Source: CAZLRH01 sp964562015
GTDB taxonomy: Bacteria > Verrucomicrobiota > Verrucomicrobiia > Opitutales > JABDGR01
NCBI GenBank assembly: GCA_964562015.1
Contig: CAZLRH010000009.1
Span: 105,803-169,802 of the forward strand
Length of the DNA stretch: 64,000 nucleotides
Direction: 5' to 3'
Part shown: in pieces, positions 16,358-23,741 of the stretch
Layout: the number at the start of each line of letters is the position of its first letter
How positions within the stretch are numbered: the stretch's first letter is position 1
Position numbers and translations under genes: made by a program
Notes under the pieces: generated by a model
What the model was told of the DNA's origin: nothing
Databases searched by the model: none
The model's input: the letters and a program-made list of their open reading frames with translations, nothing else

Positions 16358-17383
16358 ATGGCACTCAAAGTTGGCATCAATGGTTTCGGCCGCATCGGCC
16401 GACTGGTATTCCGGGCTATCGCCGAGAAGGGTCTTCTCGGCCAGGCGGTCGAAGTCGTTGCCATCAACGACCTCGTCCCCGCTGACAATCTGGCTTACCT
16501 GCTCAAATACGATTCCACCCAGGGCCGCTTCAAGGGCACGGTGACCAACGAGGGCGAGTCCATGCTGATTGTGGACGGCCATAAAATTCACAGCCTTGCC
16601 GTCAAGGAAGGCCCGACGGCGCTGCCGTGGAAGGCCATGGGCGTGGACATCGTCATCGAGTCCACCGGCTTGTTCACTGACGCCGAAAAGGCCGCCGGGC
16701 ACCTCCAGGCCGGCGCCAAAAAGGTCATCATCTCCGCGCCTGCCAAGGGCGATTGCAAGACCGTCGTCCTCGGCGTGAATTGCGACACCCTGACCAATGC
16801 GGACACCATCATTTCCAACGCCTCCTGCACGACGAATTGCCTCGCGCCCATCACCAAGGTGATGCTCGACAATTTCGGCATCGTCGAGGGCTTGATGACC
16901 ACCATCCACAGCTACACCGCCACGCAAAAGACGGTGGATGCTCCCTCGAAAAAGGACTGGAAGGGTGGCCGTAGTGCCGCCATCAATATTATCCCCTCGA
17001 CCACCGGCGCCGCCAAGGCCGTCGGCTTGGTGCTCCCCGCCGTCAAAGGCAAGCTCACCGGCATGTCCTTCCGCGTCCCCACGCCCACCGTGTCCGTGGT
17101 GGATTTGACCGTGCGCACCGAAAAAGCCACGTCGTATAAAGAGATTTGCGCGAAGATGAAAGCCGCCTCGCTCGAGGGCTCGCTCAAGGGCATCCTCGCC
17201 TACACCGAGGACGAAGTGGCCTCGACCGACTTCATCCACGACGCGCATTCGTCCATCTTCGACGCCGGTTCGGGCATCGAGTTGAACGACCGCTTCTTCA
17301 AGCTCGTGAGCTGGTACGACAACGAGTGGGGCTATTCCTGCCGCTGCGCGGAACTGCTGATGAAGCTGTCGAAGTTGCTTTAG
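16358..17383 (+). CDS. gapA: Glyceraldehyde-3-phosphate dehydrogenase
   Basis: The 341-residue enzyme oxidises glyceraldehyde 3-phosphate with NAD and phosphate. The Rossmann start KVGINGFGRIGRLVFRAI is typical. The active-site block SNASCTTNCLAP puts the catalytic cysteine at residue 157, and the C-terminal SWYDNEWGYS is conserved. I chose the ATG at 16358; upstream codons in the same frame encode implausible sequence. It opens the gapA-pgk-tpiA glycolytic cluster on the plus strand. Confidence 0.97.
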   Translation: MALKVGINGFGRIGRLVFRAIAEKGLLGQAVEVVAINDLVPADNLAYLLKYDSTQGRFKGTVTNEGESMLIVDGHKIHSLAVKEGPTALPWKAMGVDIVIESTGLFTDAEKAAGHLQAGAKKVIISAPAKGDCKTVVLGVNCDTLTNADTIISNASCTTNCLAPITKVMLDNFGIVEGLMTTIHSYTATQKTVDAPSKKDWKGGRSAAINIIPSTTGAAKAVGLVLPAVKGKLTGMSFRVPTPTVSVVDLTVRTEKATSYKEICAKMKAASLEGSLKGILAYTEDEVASTDFIHDAHSSIFDAGSGIELNDRFFKLVSWYDNEWGYSCRCAELLMKLSKLL

Positions 17384-17393
17384 TTCAAAACGA

Positions 17394-17465
17394 AACCGCA
17401 GTTGACGCGGGGGAGCGCAGATTTTTAAATCCGAAAATCTGTGTAAATCTGCGCCATCTGCGGTT
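17394..17465. repeat. Nested inverted-repeat element between gapA and pgk
   Basis: Outer arms AACCGCAG (17394-17401) and CTGCGGTT (17458-17465) pair perfectly. Inner arms GCGCAGATTT (17415-17424) and AAATCTGCGC (17445-17454) also pair perfectly. Inside, the phrase AATCTG/ATCTGCG recurs. The element lies 18 bp before the pgk ATG, so its transcript hairpin could alter gapA-pgk read-through or pgk translation. Confidence 0.65.
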
Positions 17466-17483
17466 AATTCTTATCTTCTTCTC

Positions 17484-18686
17484 ATGCCTCGCACCAAGAC
17501 CGTTCACGACCTGAATCTCGCCGGCCAGCGCGTGTTTGTGCGCGTGGATTTCAATGTCCCGCTCGACGAGCACGGCCACGTTTCCGACGACACTCGCATT
17601 GTCGAGTCGCTGCCCACCATTCGGCACCTGGTCAGCCAGGGGGCGAAGGTGATCTTGGCCAGCCACCTCGGGCGGCCCAAGGGTAAGCGCGATCCGAAAC
17701 AGTCGCTCAAGCCCGTCGCGGCGATCTTGTCCAAGCACCTCGGTACGACGGTGGCCTTTGCGGACGACTGCGTCGGCCCAGTCGCGGAAGCCGCGGCGGC
17801 GGCGTTGAAAAACGGCGAGGTCCTGCTGCTCGAGAACGTGCGCTTTTACGCGGCCGAAGAAAAGAACGACGCCGCTTTTGCCCAGCAGTTGGCGAAACTC
17901 GCGGAAGTTTTTGTCAACGATGCCTTCGGCTCGGCCCACCGGGCCCATGCCTCGACCGCCGGCATCGCGGCGCATCTGCCCGCGCGGGTCGCCGGTTTGC
18001 TCATGCAAAAAGAGTTGGCCTTCCTCGGCGATAAAACCGCCCAGCCGGTGCGGCCTTTCTGCGTCATCCTCGGCGGCGCCAAAGTCAGCGACAAAATCAA
18101 GGTCATCGACACCCTCCTCGACAAGGCGGACTCCATGCTCATCGGCGGCGCAATGGCTTACACCTTCGGCCTCGCGCTGGGCAAGAAAGTCGGCAAGAGC
18201 CTCACCGAGCCCGACAAAATCGGCCTCGCCCAATCCGCTATCGACAAGGCCAAGGCCAAGGGCGTGAAGCTGCTCCTGCCGGTCGATAATCTGATTACCG
18301 ACAAGCTGGATTTCGCCAACGCGCAGGTCGGCGCCACCCAAATCGTCGCCGGTGACATTCCCGACGGCTGGGAAGGCGTGGACATCGGGCCCAAGACCAT
18401 CGAGCTTTTCAATGCGGAAATCGCCCGGGCCAAGACCATCTTGTGGAACGGCCCGATGGGCGTGTTCGAAATCAAGGCCTGCAACCAAGGCACTTTCGCG
18501 GTGGCTGGCGCGGTCGCGGCCAACTCCGGCGCCATTTCCATCATTGGTGGCGGCGACTCCGTGAAGGCCGTCAAAAAGAGCGGCCAGGCTGGAAAAGTGA
18601 CGTTCATCAGCACCGGCGGCGGCGCGAGCCTCGAGTTCCTCGAAGGCCAGGTGCTGCCCGGCGTGGCTTGTCTGGAAACTGTTTGA
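17484..18686 (+). CDS. pgk: Phosphoglycerate kinase
   Basis: The 400-residue enzyme transfers phosphate from 1,3-bisphosphoglycerate to ADP. Family blocks include FVRVDFNVPLDEHG near the N-terminus, ASHLGRPKGKRDP, the hinge region around LGGAKVSDKI, NGPMGVFE and the nucleotide-binding SIIGGGDSVKAV near the C-terminus. The length equals typical bacterial Pgk. It is the second gene of the glycolytic cluster. Confidence 0.98.
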   Translation: MPRTKTVHDLNLAGQRVFVRVDFNVPLDEHGHVSDDTRIVESLPTIRHLVSQGAKVILASHLGRPKGKRDPKQSLKPVAAILSKHLGTTVAFADDCVGPVAEAAAAALKNGEVLLLENVRFYAAEEKNDAAFAQQLAKLAEVFVNDAFGSAHRAHASTAGIAAHLPARVAGLLMQKELAFLGDKTAQPVRPFCVILGGAKVSDKIKVIDTLLDKADSMLIGGAMAYTFGLALGKKVGKSLTEPDKIGLAQSAIDKAKAKGVKLLLPVDNLITDKLDFANAQVGATQIVAGDIPDGWEGVDIGPKTIELFNAEIARAKTILWNGPMGVFEIKACNQGTFAVAGAVAANSGAISIIGGGDSVKAVKKSGQAGKVTFISTGGGASLEFLEGQVLPGVACLETV

Positions 18687-18755
18687 GTTTGGGCCGGCAC
18701 TTGTGCTAGGGATGGCCTTCGCGCGCGGCCTTTTTCGCCGCGCCCGCCATTTCCC

Positions 18756-19544
18756 ATGTCCAAAAGCGTTCGCAAATTTCTCATCGCCGGCAACTGGAAG
18801 ATGAACAAGACCGCCGCCGAAGCGGTGGACTTGATTCAGCAAATCGCCACCGAAGTAGGCAAGGAAACCGACGTCACCGTTGCCGTCTGCCCGCCCTTCA
18901 CGGCGCTCGAAAGCGCGGCCCGCGCCCTCGAGAATTTCCAGGTCAAGCTTGGCGCGCAAAACCTGCACCCCGAGCCGTCGGGCGCCTTTACCGGCGAGAT
19001 TTCCGCGCATATGCTGCGCACTCTTTTTGTCACCTACGTGATCCTCGGCCACAGTGAACGCCGCCAGTATTTTGCCGAGACGGACGCCTTCATCAACCGC
19101 AAGGTGCTCGCCGCGCTCGAAGCCAACCTCAGCCCCATTCTTTGCGTCGGTGAAACGCTCGCCGAGCGCGAGGCCGGCAAGACGATGGACGTCGTGCGCC
19201 GCCAGCTCGAAGGCGGCCTGACCGGCGTCGGCGCCGTGCACGCTGAAAAACTCGTCATCGCCTATGAGCCCGTATGGGCCATCGGCACCGGCAAGACCGC
19301 GACGCCCGCCATGGCGCAGGAAGTCCATGGCGCCATCCGGTTGCTGCTGAACAGCCAGTTGGGCGCGGCCGGGGGTGCCAAGGTGCGTATTCTTTACGGA
19401 GGCTCCATGAAGCCCGACAATGCCGACGCGCTGATGGCCGAGGCGGACATCGACGGCGGGCTCATCGGCGGAGCCTCGCTCGAAGCCAAGTCCTTCGTGA
19501 AAATCATCCAGGCCGCGCAGCACCATGCGAAGCGCCGGAATTAA
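18756..19544 (+). CDS. tpiA: Triosephosphate isomerase
   Basis: The 262-residue TIM barrel interconverts dihydroxyacetone phosphate and glyceraldehyde 3-phosphate. Catalytic residues are visible: Lys15 in AGNWKMN, His99 in LGHSERR and Glu171 in AYEPVWAIGTGK. The phosphate-gripping YGGSMKPDN is present. The 69-bp gap from pgk contains TTGAGT followed 18 bp later by TAGGGA, a weak promoter possibility. secG, which often follows tpiA, is absent here. Confidence 0.98.
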   Translation: MSKSVRKFLIAGNWKMNKTAAEAVDLIQQIATEVGKETDVTVAVCPPFTALESAARALENFQVKLGAQNLHPEPSGAFTGEISAHMLRTLFVTYVILGHSERRQYFAETDAFINRKVLAALEANLSPILCVGETLAEREAGKTMDVVRRQLEGGLTGVGAVHAEKLVIAYEPVWAIGTGKTATPAMAQEVHGAIRLLLNSQLGAAGGAKVRILYGGSMKPDNADALMAEADIDGGLIGGASLEAKSFVKIIQAAQHHAKRRN

Positions 19545-19599
19545 GCGGCGCTCATTTTCGGATCCGTGCTAAATTTTAGCGCGGTTTAAATTAACGTGC

Positions 19600-19680
19600 A
19601 GCCCGTAGCTTGGGTGGTAGGGACGCCTCTCCGAGGCGTCCGGCACCAGCTACGGACAGCTCGGAGCCGTGCCAACCTCG
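19600..19680. repeat. Decayed GTAGGGAC palindromic element
   Basis: GTAGGGACGCCTCTCCGAGG starts at 19618 and matches the left half of the copies at 51585 and 55120. The GACGCC/GGCGTC hairpin is intact, but the right half is degraded and lacks the GTCCCTAC end. It is flanked by CCGTAGCT and AGCTACGG, which pair around it. Confidence 0.6.
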
Positions 19681-19722
19681 GCAAGGACTTGGACACGACC
19701 TCAGCTTTTTGAAAATGCTCTT

Positions 19723-19818
19723 TTAATACCACACGACCCACGTCAGGGCGGTGGCGGCAATTACGAGCAGCACCGTCAAAGCGCGGGCCTCCGTGCGCGT
19801 GAGCTGGAAAAAGTGCAT
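19723..19818 (-). CDS. Possible 31-residue membrane peptide
   Basis: An ATG at 19818 opens a frame of 31 codons. It starts MHFFQLTRTEARAL, continues into a single hydrophobic helix of about 16 residues (VLLVIAATALTWVVW) and ends with Tyr and TAA. The pattern of a short polar head, TRTEARAL and one helix resembles the N-terminal anchors of some ComEA-like or small membrane proteins. No good ribosome site is seen. It could be a real small protein or chance. Confidence 0.28.
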   Translation of the reverse strand: MHFFQLTRTEARALTVLLVIAATALTWVVWY

Positions 19819-19902
19819 GGCGCTTTTTATTTTTTCGCTCCAGGTCGGTGCGTTCCAAGGTAAACGTCAACCACCGTTAAACGACGTCAACACCGCTAAA
19901 AT

Positions 19903-19977
19903 TGGTGGGCCGGCGGGGACTCGAACCCCGAACCAACGGCTTAAAAGGCCGCTGCTCTACCATTGAGCTACCAGCCC
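19903..19977 (-). tRNA. tRNA-Lys (anticodon TTT)
   Basis: On the minus strand the 75-nt gene folds with acceptor GGGCTGG/CCGGCCC, D arm GCTC/GAGC, and anticodon stem GCGGC/GCCGT around loop CTTTTAA with anticodon TTT. The T arm is CGGGG/CCCCG with TTCGAGT, and ACCA is encoded at the end. Antisense frames across it are not genes. Confidence 0.95.
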
Positions 19978-20090
19978 GCGGGCGAGACGGGTCTTTTGCC
20001 ATGCGCCCAAAGAAAGCTTCTAAAGCAGTCACGCTGCCTTTGGCAAGCCGGTTTGAGCCCAGGGCAATAAAATCGCACATCCCGCCGGTC

Positions 20091-20681
20091 TCACAGAAAT
20101 TTAATCAGCAACCCCCAGAAAACACAGCCGGCCACCGCCAGCGCGACCGCCAGCAGGCGCACCCGCCGGGCGAGTTCGCCACTTCCGCGCGCGGCCAGCG
20201 CGCCCGCCAGTTTTAGGACGAACCACGCGAGGGGCGGAAAAATAAACGACAGGCCGCACAGCGTGTACGCACGGCTCGCGAAGGCCGGGTCCGCTGGATT
20301 CGAGCCGAGAAATTCTGCCAGCACGGGCACCACGCCGGCCTGGCGTGGCCTGACCGCTGACGACGAGGAAGAGGCTCCAGGGCGGGCGCTCGCCGGAAGG
20401 GTGGTGGTGTCGGCGGCGGCCTTTCCGTCCGCGGTGGTGTCAGCGATTCCTTCCGCTGTGGATGAGGCGGTGCCGTTCGAGGCCGCGCCGCTCAACAAAT
20501 GTGCCCAGCGCCCGCCCTCGGCCTGTTGCAATAACTGCCGCAGGGGCACCGACCCTTGATCCGTTTCCACGCGATGCAGCAGGCTGATTTCACCGCGTTG
20601 GAGCAACTCCGCCAATTGCTCGACTGAGTACGGACCGTCGTGTCGCCCCTTCCAGGAAACGAAATAGGTGGAGGCGGGCAT
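20091..20681 (-). CDS. GYF-domain membrane protein
   Basis: From the ATG at 20681 the protein has 196 residues. Residues 2-45 form a GYF_2-type domain (YFVSWKGRHDGPYSVEQLAELLQ, split by a variable loop), a small fold that usually binds proline-rich peptides. A Ser/Thr/Ala-rich linker follows, then two hydrophobic segments, one near FIFPPLAWFVLKLAGAL and one at the extreme C-terminus (LLAVALAVAGCVFWGLLI). It is the last gene of the minus-strand run with the helical protein, GAP1-like protein and GTPase. The GAP1-like partner has proline-rich linkers that the GYF domain might bind; this is inference. A heptad repeat lies directly upstream. Confidence 0.82.
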   Translation of the reverse strand: MPASTYFVSWKGRHDGPYSVEQLAELLQRGEISLLHRVETDQGSVPLRQLLQQAEGGRWAHLLSGAASNGTASSTAEGIADTTADGKAAADTTTLPASARPGASSSSSAVRPRQAGVVPVLAEFLGSNPADPAFASRAYTLCGLSFIFPPLAWFVLKLAGALAARGSGELARRVRLLAVALAVAGCVFWGLLIKFL

Positions 20682-20694
20682 TGGAAGAAAGGCA

Positions 20695-20760
20695 GAAGGT
20701 AGAACGTAGAATGCAGAAAGCTGAACGCAGAAGTTAGAATGGAGAAAGTAGAAGTTGGAA
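20695..20760. repeat. Perfectly phased heptad GAA tract (ten units)
   Basis: On the plus strand GAA starts at 20695, 20702, 20709, 20716, 20723, 20730, 20737, 20744, 20751 and 20758, exactly every seven bases while other positions vary. On the coding strand this is a ten-unit NNTTCNN-type array that ends 13 bp upstream of the GYF gene ATG. Confidence 0.85.
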
Positions 20761-20834
20761 TTACAGATTGAGCAATGCAAGCACGGGGTTGCCAGCCTGG
20801 TGCAACAGCAAATATTTTCAGGACTCGTTTCCCT

Positions 20835-23741
20835 TTACGGCGTCGCCGGAATATCGCGCGAGAACAGCAGCGGGGTCAAGCGCGCGGGCGGGGCTGTCGG
20901 GGTGTTGCTGCCAGCGCCATAAAGCGGCCGCCAGTTTCCCGCGGTGTCCATGCCCCACAGCGGCCACGCGCCGGTGGGCGGGTTGACGATGACGGCCTTT
21001 TGGTCGAGGTCCACGAAGCCGGCGAATTGAAAGGTGGTGGCCCGCAAGGTGAGAAGTTTTTGCAGGTTCTGCGCCGCTTCGTCGTAATAACGGTGGCCCG
21101 CGGTGCGTGTGTAAAAGGCGGCCAGATCCGCGGCCAGGTGGGAACTCGCGGCGGGAAACAACCAGTCCGCCGGCTGCAATTTGCCGCCGGTGAGGCGGTC
21201 CAGCTCGGCGGCCTCCATTTGCGCGGTGGGCGAAAACGCCAGGCCCCAGTCGTTCGGGCGGTTCTTCGCGATGGCGATGATCTCCTGCTGCAAATACGCC
21301 TTGAGGATGGGCGAGGCGTCGGCATCGGCGCGCACATCATCCAGCACGCGCAGGAGCGGCTCGCGAATCGTGCCGGCGCGGGGCTCATAGGCCTGTTTCA
21401 GACGCGCCACCAGTTGCGACTCCGGCGTCATTTGCAGCCCGTCGAACAAATCGCCGCTGGGCGATTGGTTGTAATTTTTCCAAAGGACCTGGCGGATCGT
21501 GGTCGTGCCGTCCGGATTGATGATGCTGCCGGACTCGCGCACCAGGACATTATTACCCGTCAAGGCTTCGTCCGAGCGCGTGATTTGCCCCGCCAAAAAC
21601 ACCGGCGTCGTCGCTGTCACGTTGCCATTTTCGTAATGCACGAGATTGGCGCGGTAGGTGTTCGCCAGGAGGTCGCTGATGACGCGGCGCGCGTACGCGA
21701 GGTCCTCGTTTTGCGCGCTGGCGGCGGGCTGGAGGCGGGTGTCTTTGACCGCGCCCAAGTACGTCCACTGGGCGGATTCGCCCGGCAGCAGGATGCGCTG
21801 CGCGAGGTTGTTCCAGTCAAATTTATCGCCCAGCAGGGCGTGGGCGGAAGCGACCGCGGCGTCGCCCACGATGGGATTCGCCGCGAGGCGGTCGAGCGGC
21901 CCGCGATACTCCTCGAGCGAGTGGGCCTGGGGATACTGGCTTTCCGCCGCCAGCGCGTCACGGGCGGCGGCGTCGAGCACGTCGAGTTGGGTGGTGAACG
22001 CCATGATTTGCGCGCGGGCGTTTTCTTCGCCGGGCGACTCGTGGCCCGGATTGGGCGCAATGGCCCCGGCCTCCGCGAGGATGGCCCGCGCGGGCGCAAT
22101 GGCCGCCGCCACGGTTTCCGCATTGGCCGTTGTCGGCAATTTTTCGGCAAAATACTGGCCGAGGCGATTCGCAATTTCCGCCAACGTGGCCGCCCGTTGC
22201 TCCTGCACTTGCGCCAGTTGCTGCGTCCAGCGCGTGCGGCGGTCGGCCACGGCTGACTGGATTGGCGCGGCAGATTCGGCGTCCAGTTTGGCGGCGCGCT
22301 TCTCCATGTCCGCCAGCGCCGCCAGCCCCTCGGCGAGTTGCGCCGGGTTGGGGGCATGGGCGACGAGGGCATCGATGCGGGCGAAATCTTTTTGGAAACC
22401 GTCCTGCACGGAAGCCTGCGCGCCAACAAAGGTGCGCGCCCGCGCCAGCAACGGCGAGAGCGTGGGATCGTCGTTGAGGTCGGCGTAATGCGCGTCGAAA
22501 TCCTTGAGCGCCTCGGCCAGGGGCGCATAGGCCTCATGCTGGAGTAATTCATCGAAGCGGTTGATTTGCGCCTCCCGCCGCTGTTGGCGAAAATGGCCCC
22601 ACATCGCCAGGCCCACGACCAGCGCCACCACCGCCGCCGCCGCCAGGCCCAGCCCTACGCGGTGCAGGCGGCGCCGTTTGAGTTCGGCGCGCACGCGGGC
22701 GATTTGGTCGTCGAAGCGCGAGCGCAGCGGACCAGCGGGCGCGGCCCCCTTGGCCGCCATGGCGTCGATCCGCATCTGCAAGTCGTCCAATCGTGCAGCC
22801 ACGGCGGCATCGGTTAACGGCCGCAGCGATTCTCCCGCGAGACGCTCAAGGTGCGCGGCCAGTTCGCGCTGGGCGTGTTGCTGCTCCTCGGCCCGGCGCT
22901 GTTCCGCGAGCAGGCCGGCGGACCAGGTGCGCACGGCGTCGGTCAAGCTTTCCGTTTCCGGCGCGAGGGTGAAGGAAAACTGGCTGCGCAAGGCGTCCCA
23001 TTCGGCCAGCAAGGGCAGCGATTCGCTCCACTGCGCGGACTCCCGCAATTGGTGCAAGGCGCCCGCCAGTTCCTGGCAACGGGCGCGGGCGTTTTCGAAC
23101 TGGTGTTGTTCGCGCACGACCACGGCGCGCTGCCACCCGGCATCCTGCTCGAGGGCGGCCCAGCCATCCGCTTCCAGTGATTCCATCAAGCCCAGCAGGC
23201 GCGCGGTGTCATTGCGCTCCAGCGCCACGGCCAGCTCGGCCAGCTTGTGTTCGGCCAGCTTGCGCGACAGGCGGGCCACCTCGGCATGAGCGTTGGCGTC
23301 CTCGGGGTTGACCCGCAAAATAGACTGCAAAACGCGCAGGGCCTGCTCCTCCTGCCGGGTGCGCATGGCCTGCCGGTAGTCCCGGTACAACGGATGGGAT
23401 TCGCCAATAGTTTTTCCGTAAAGTTGATTGACGAGGTCCACCTGCCGCTCGTCGAACGGCGGGGCCACCGGCAGGCCGCGCCGCTGGCAGAAGGCCCGCC
23501 AGGCTTCGACTTCGGCAAACGACAATTGCCGGGCGACATCCAGCACCGGCGGGGGTGCCTCTGCAATTTGCAAGGCCTGGTAATCCTGCCCGCTGCGAAT
23601 TAGCGGGACGATTTGCTCGATCCGGCGCGCCGCCGCCGCGCACGCTTCCACATATTCAGCGGCAAGCGCGCGCTGCTCGAATTCCGAGGCGTAATCCTGC
23701 AACGCGGCGCGAATGCGGTTAAGGAGTCGATCCAGTTGCAT
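20835..23741 (-). CDS. Large helical membrane protein of the GTPase operon
   Basis: The protein has about 968 residues from the ATG at 23741; an ATG five codons earlier is also in frame. The first 355 residues are helical and rich in Ala, Glu, Arg and Leu, with TPR-like stretches (RVLQSILRVNPEDANAHAEV). A single membrane helix spans about residues 361-383 and is flanked by basic residues. The next 250 residues are again helical (coiled-coil-like). The C-terminal third contains a beta-rich segment and ends near SRDIPATP. No enzyme motif is visible. The start overlaps the end of the GAP1-like gene by 23 bp, so expression is coupled. I do not recognise a named family; it may correspond to the all-helical partner of GTPase-associated systems. 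Confidence 0.75.
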   Translation of the reverse strand: MQLDRLLNRIRAALQDYASEFEQRALAAEYVEACAAAARRIEQIVPLIRSGQDYQALQIAEAPPPVLDVARQLSFAEVEAWRAFCQRRGLPVAPPFDERQVDLVNQLYGKTIGESHPLYRDYRQAMRTRQEEQALRVLQSILRVNPEDANAHAEVARLSRKLAEHKLAELAVALERNDTARLLGLMESLEADGWAALEQDAGWQRAVVVREQHQFENARARCQELAGALHQLRESAQWSESLPLLAEWDALRSQFSFTLAPETESLTDAVRTWSAGLLAEQRRAEEQQHAQRELAAHLERLAGESLRPLTDAAVAARLDDLQMRIDAMAAKGAAPAGPLRSRFDDQIARVRAELKRRRLHRVGLGLAAAAVVALVVGLAMWGHFRQQRREAQINRFDELLQHEAYAPLAEALKDFDAHYADLNDDPTLSPLLARARTFVGAQASVQDGFQKDFARIDALVAHAPNPAQLAEGLAALADMEKRAAKLDAESAAPIQSAVADRRTRWTQQLAQVQEQRAATLAEIANRLGQYFAEKLPTTANAETVAAAIAPARAILAEAGAIAPNPGHESPGEENARAQIMAFTTQLDVLDAAARDALAAESQYPQAHSLEEYRGPLDRLAANPIVGDAAVASAHALLGDKFDWNNLAQRILLPGESAQWTYLGAVKDTRLQPAASAQNEDLAYARRVISDLLANTYRANLVHYENGNVTATTPVFLAGQITRSDEALTGNNVLVRESGSIINPDGTTTIRQVLWKNYNQSPSGDLFDGLQMTPESQLVARLKQAYEPRAGTIREPLLRVLDDVRADADASPILKAYLQQEIIAIAKNRPNDWGLAFSPTAQMEAAELDRLTGGKLQPADWLFPAASSHLAADLAAFYTRTAGHRYYDEAAQNLQKLLTLRATTFQFAGFVDLDQKAVIVNPPTGAWPLWGMDTAGNWRPLYGAGSNTPTAPPARLTPLLFSRDIPATP

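Larger units (their letters stand above)
19545..19902. other. Intergenic region between tpiA and tRNA-Lys
   Basis: The 358-bp region begins with a short hairpin, CGTGCTA with TAGCGCG around AATTT (19565-19583), which may end tpiA transcription. It then holds a decayed GTAGGGAC palindromic element (about 19600-19680) and a tiny minus-strand frame for a hydrophobic peptide (19723-19818). The rest is unremarkable. Confidence 0.5.

Noticed and set aside
17385..19526. A long open frame on the minus strand opposite pgk and tpiA
   Set aside because: It is antisense to three clear enzyme genes. GC-rich third positions keep the opposite frame open without coding.
19751..19966. Plus-strand frame across tRNA-Lys
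   Set aside because: It reads through the tRNA gene and gives the familiar false peptide seen over tRNAs.
20695..20760. Could the heptad tract be a CRISPR array?
   Set aside because: The repeated unit is only seven bases with no 25-40 base repeat and no cas genes nearby.
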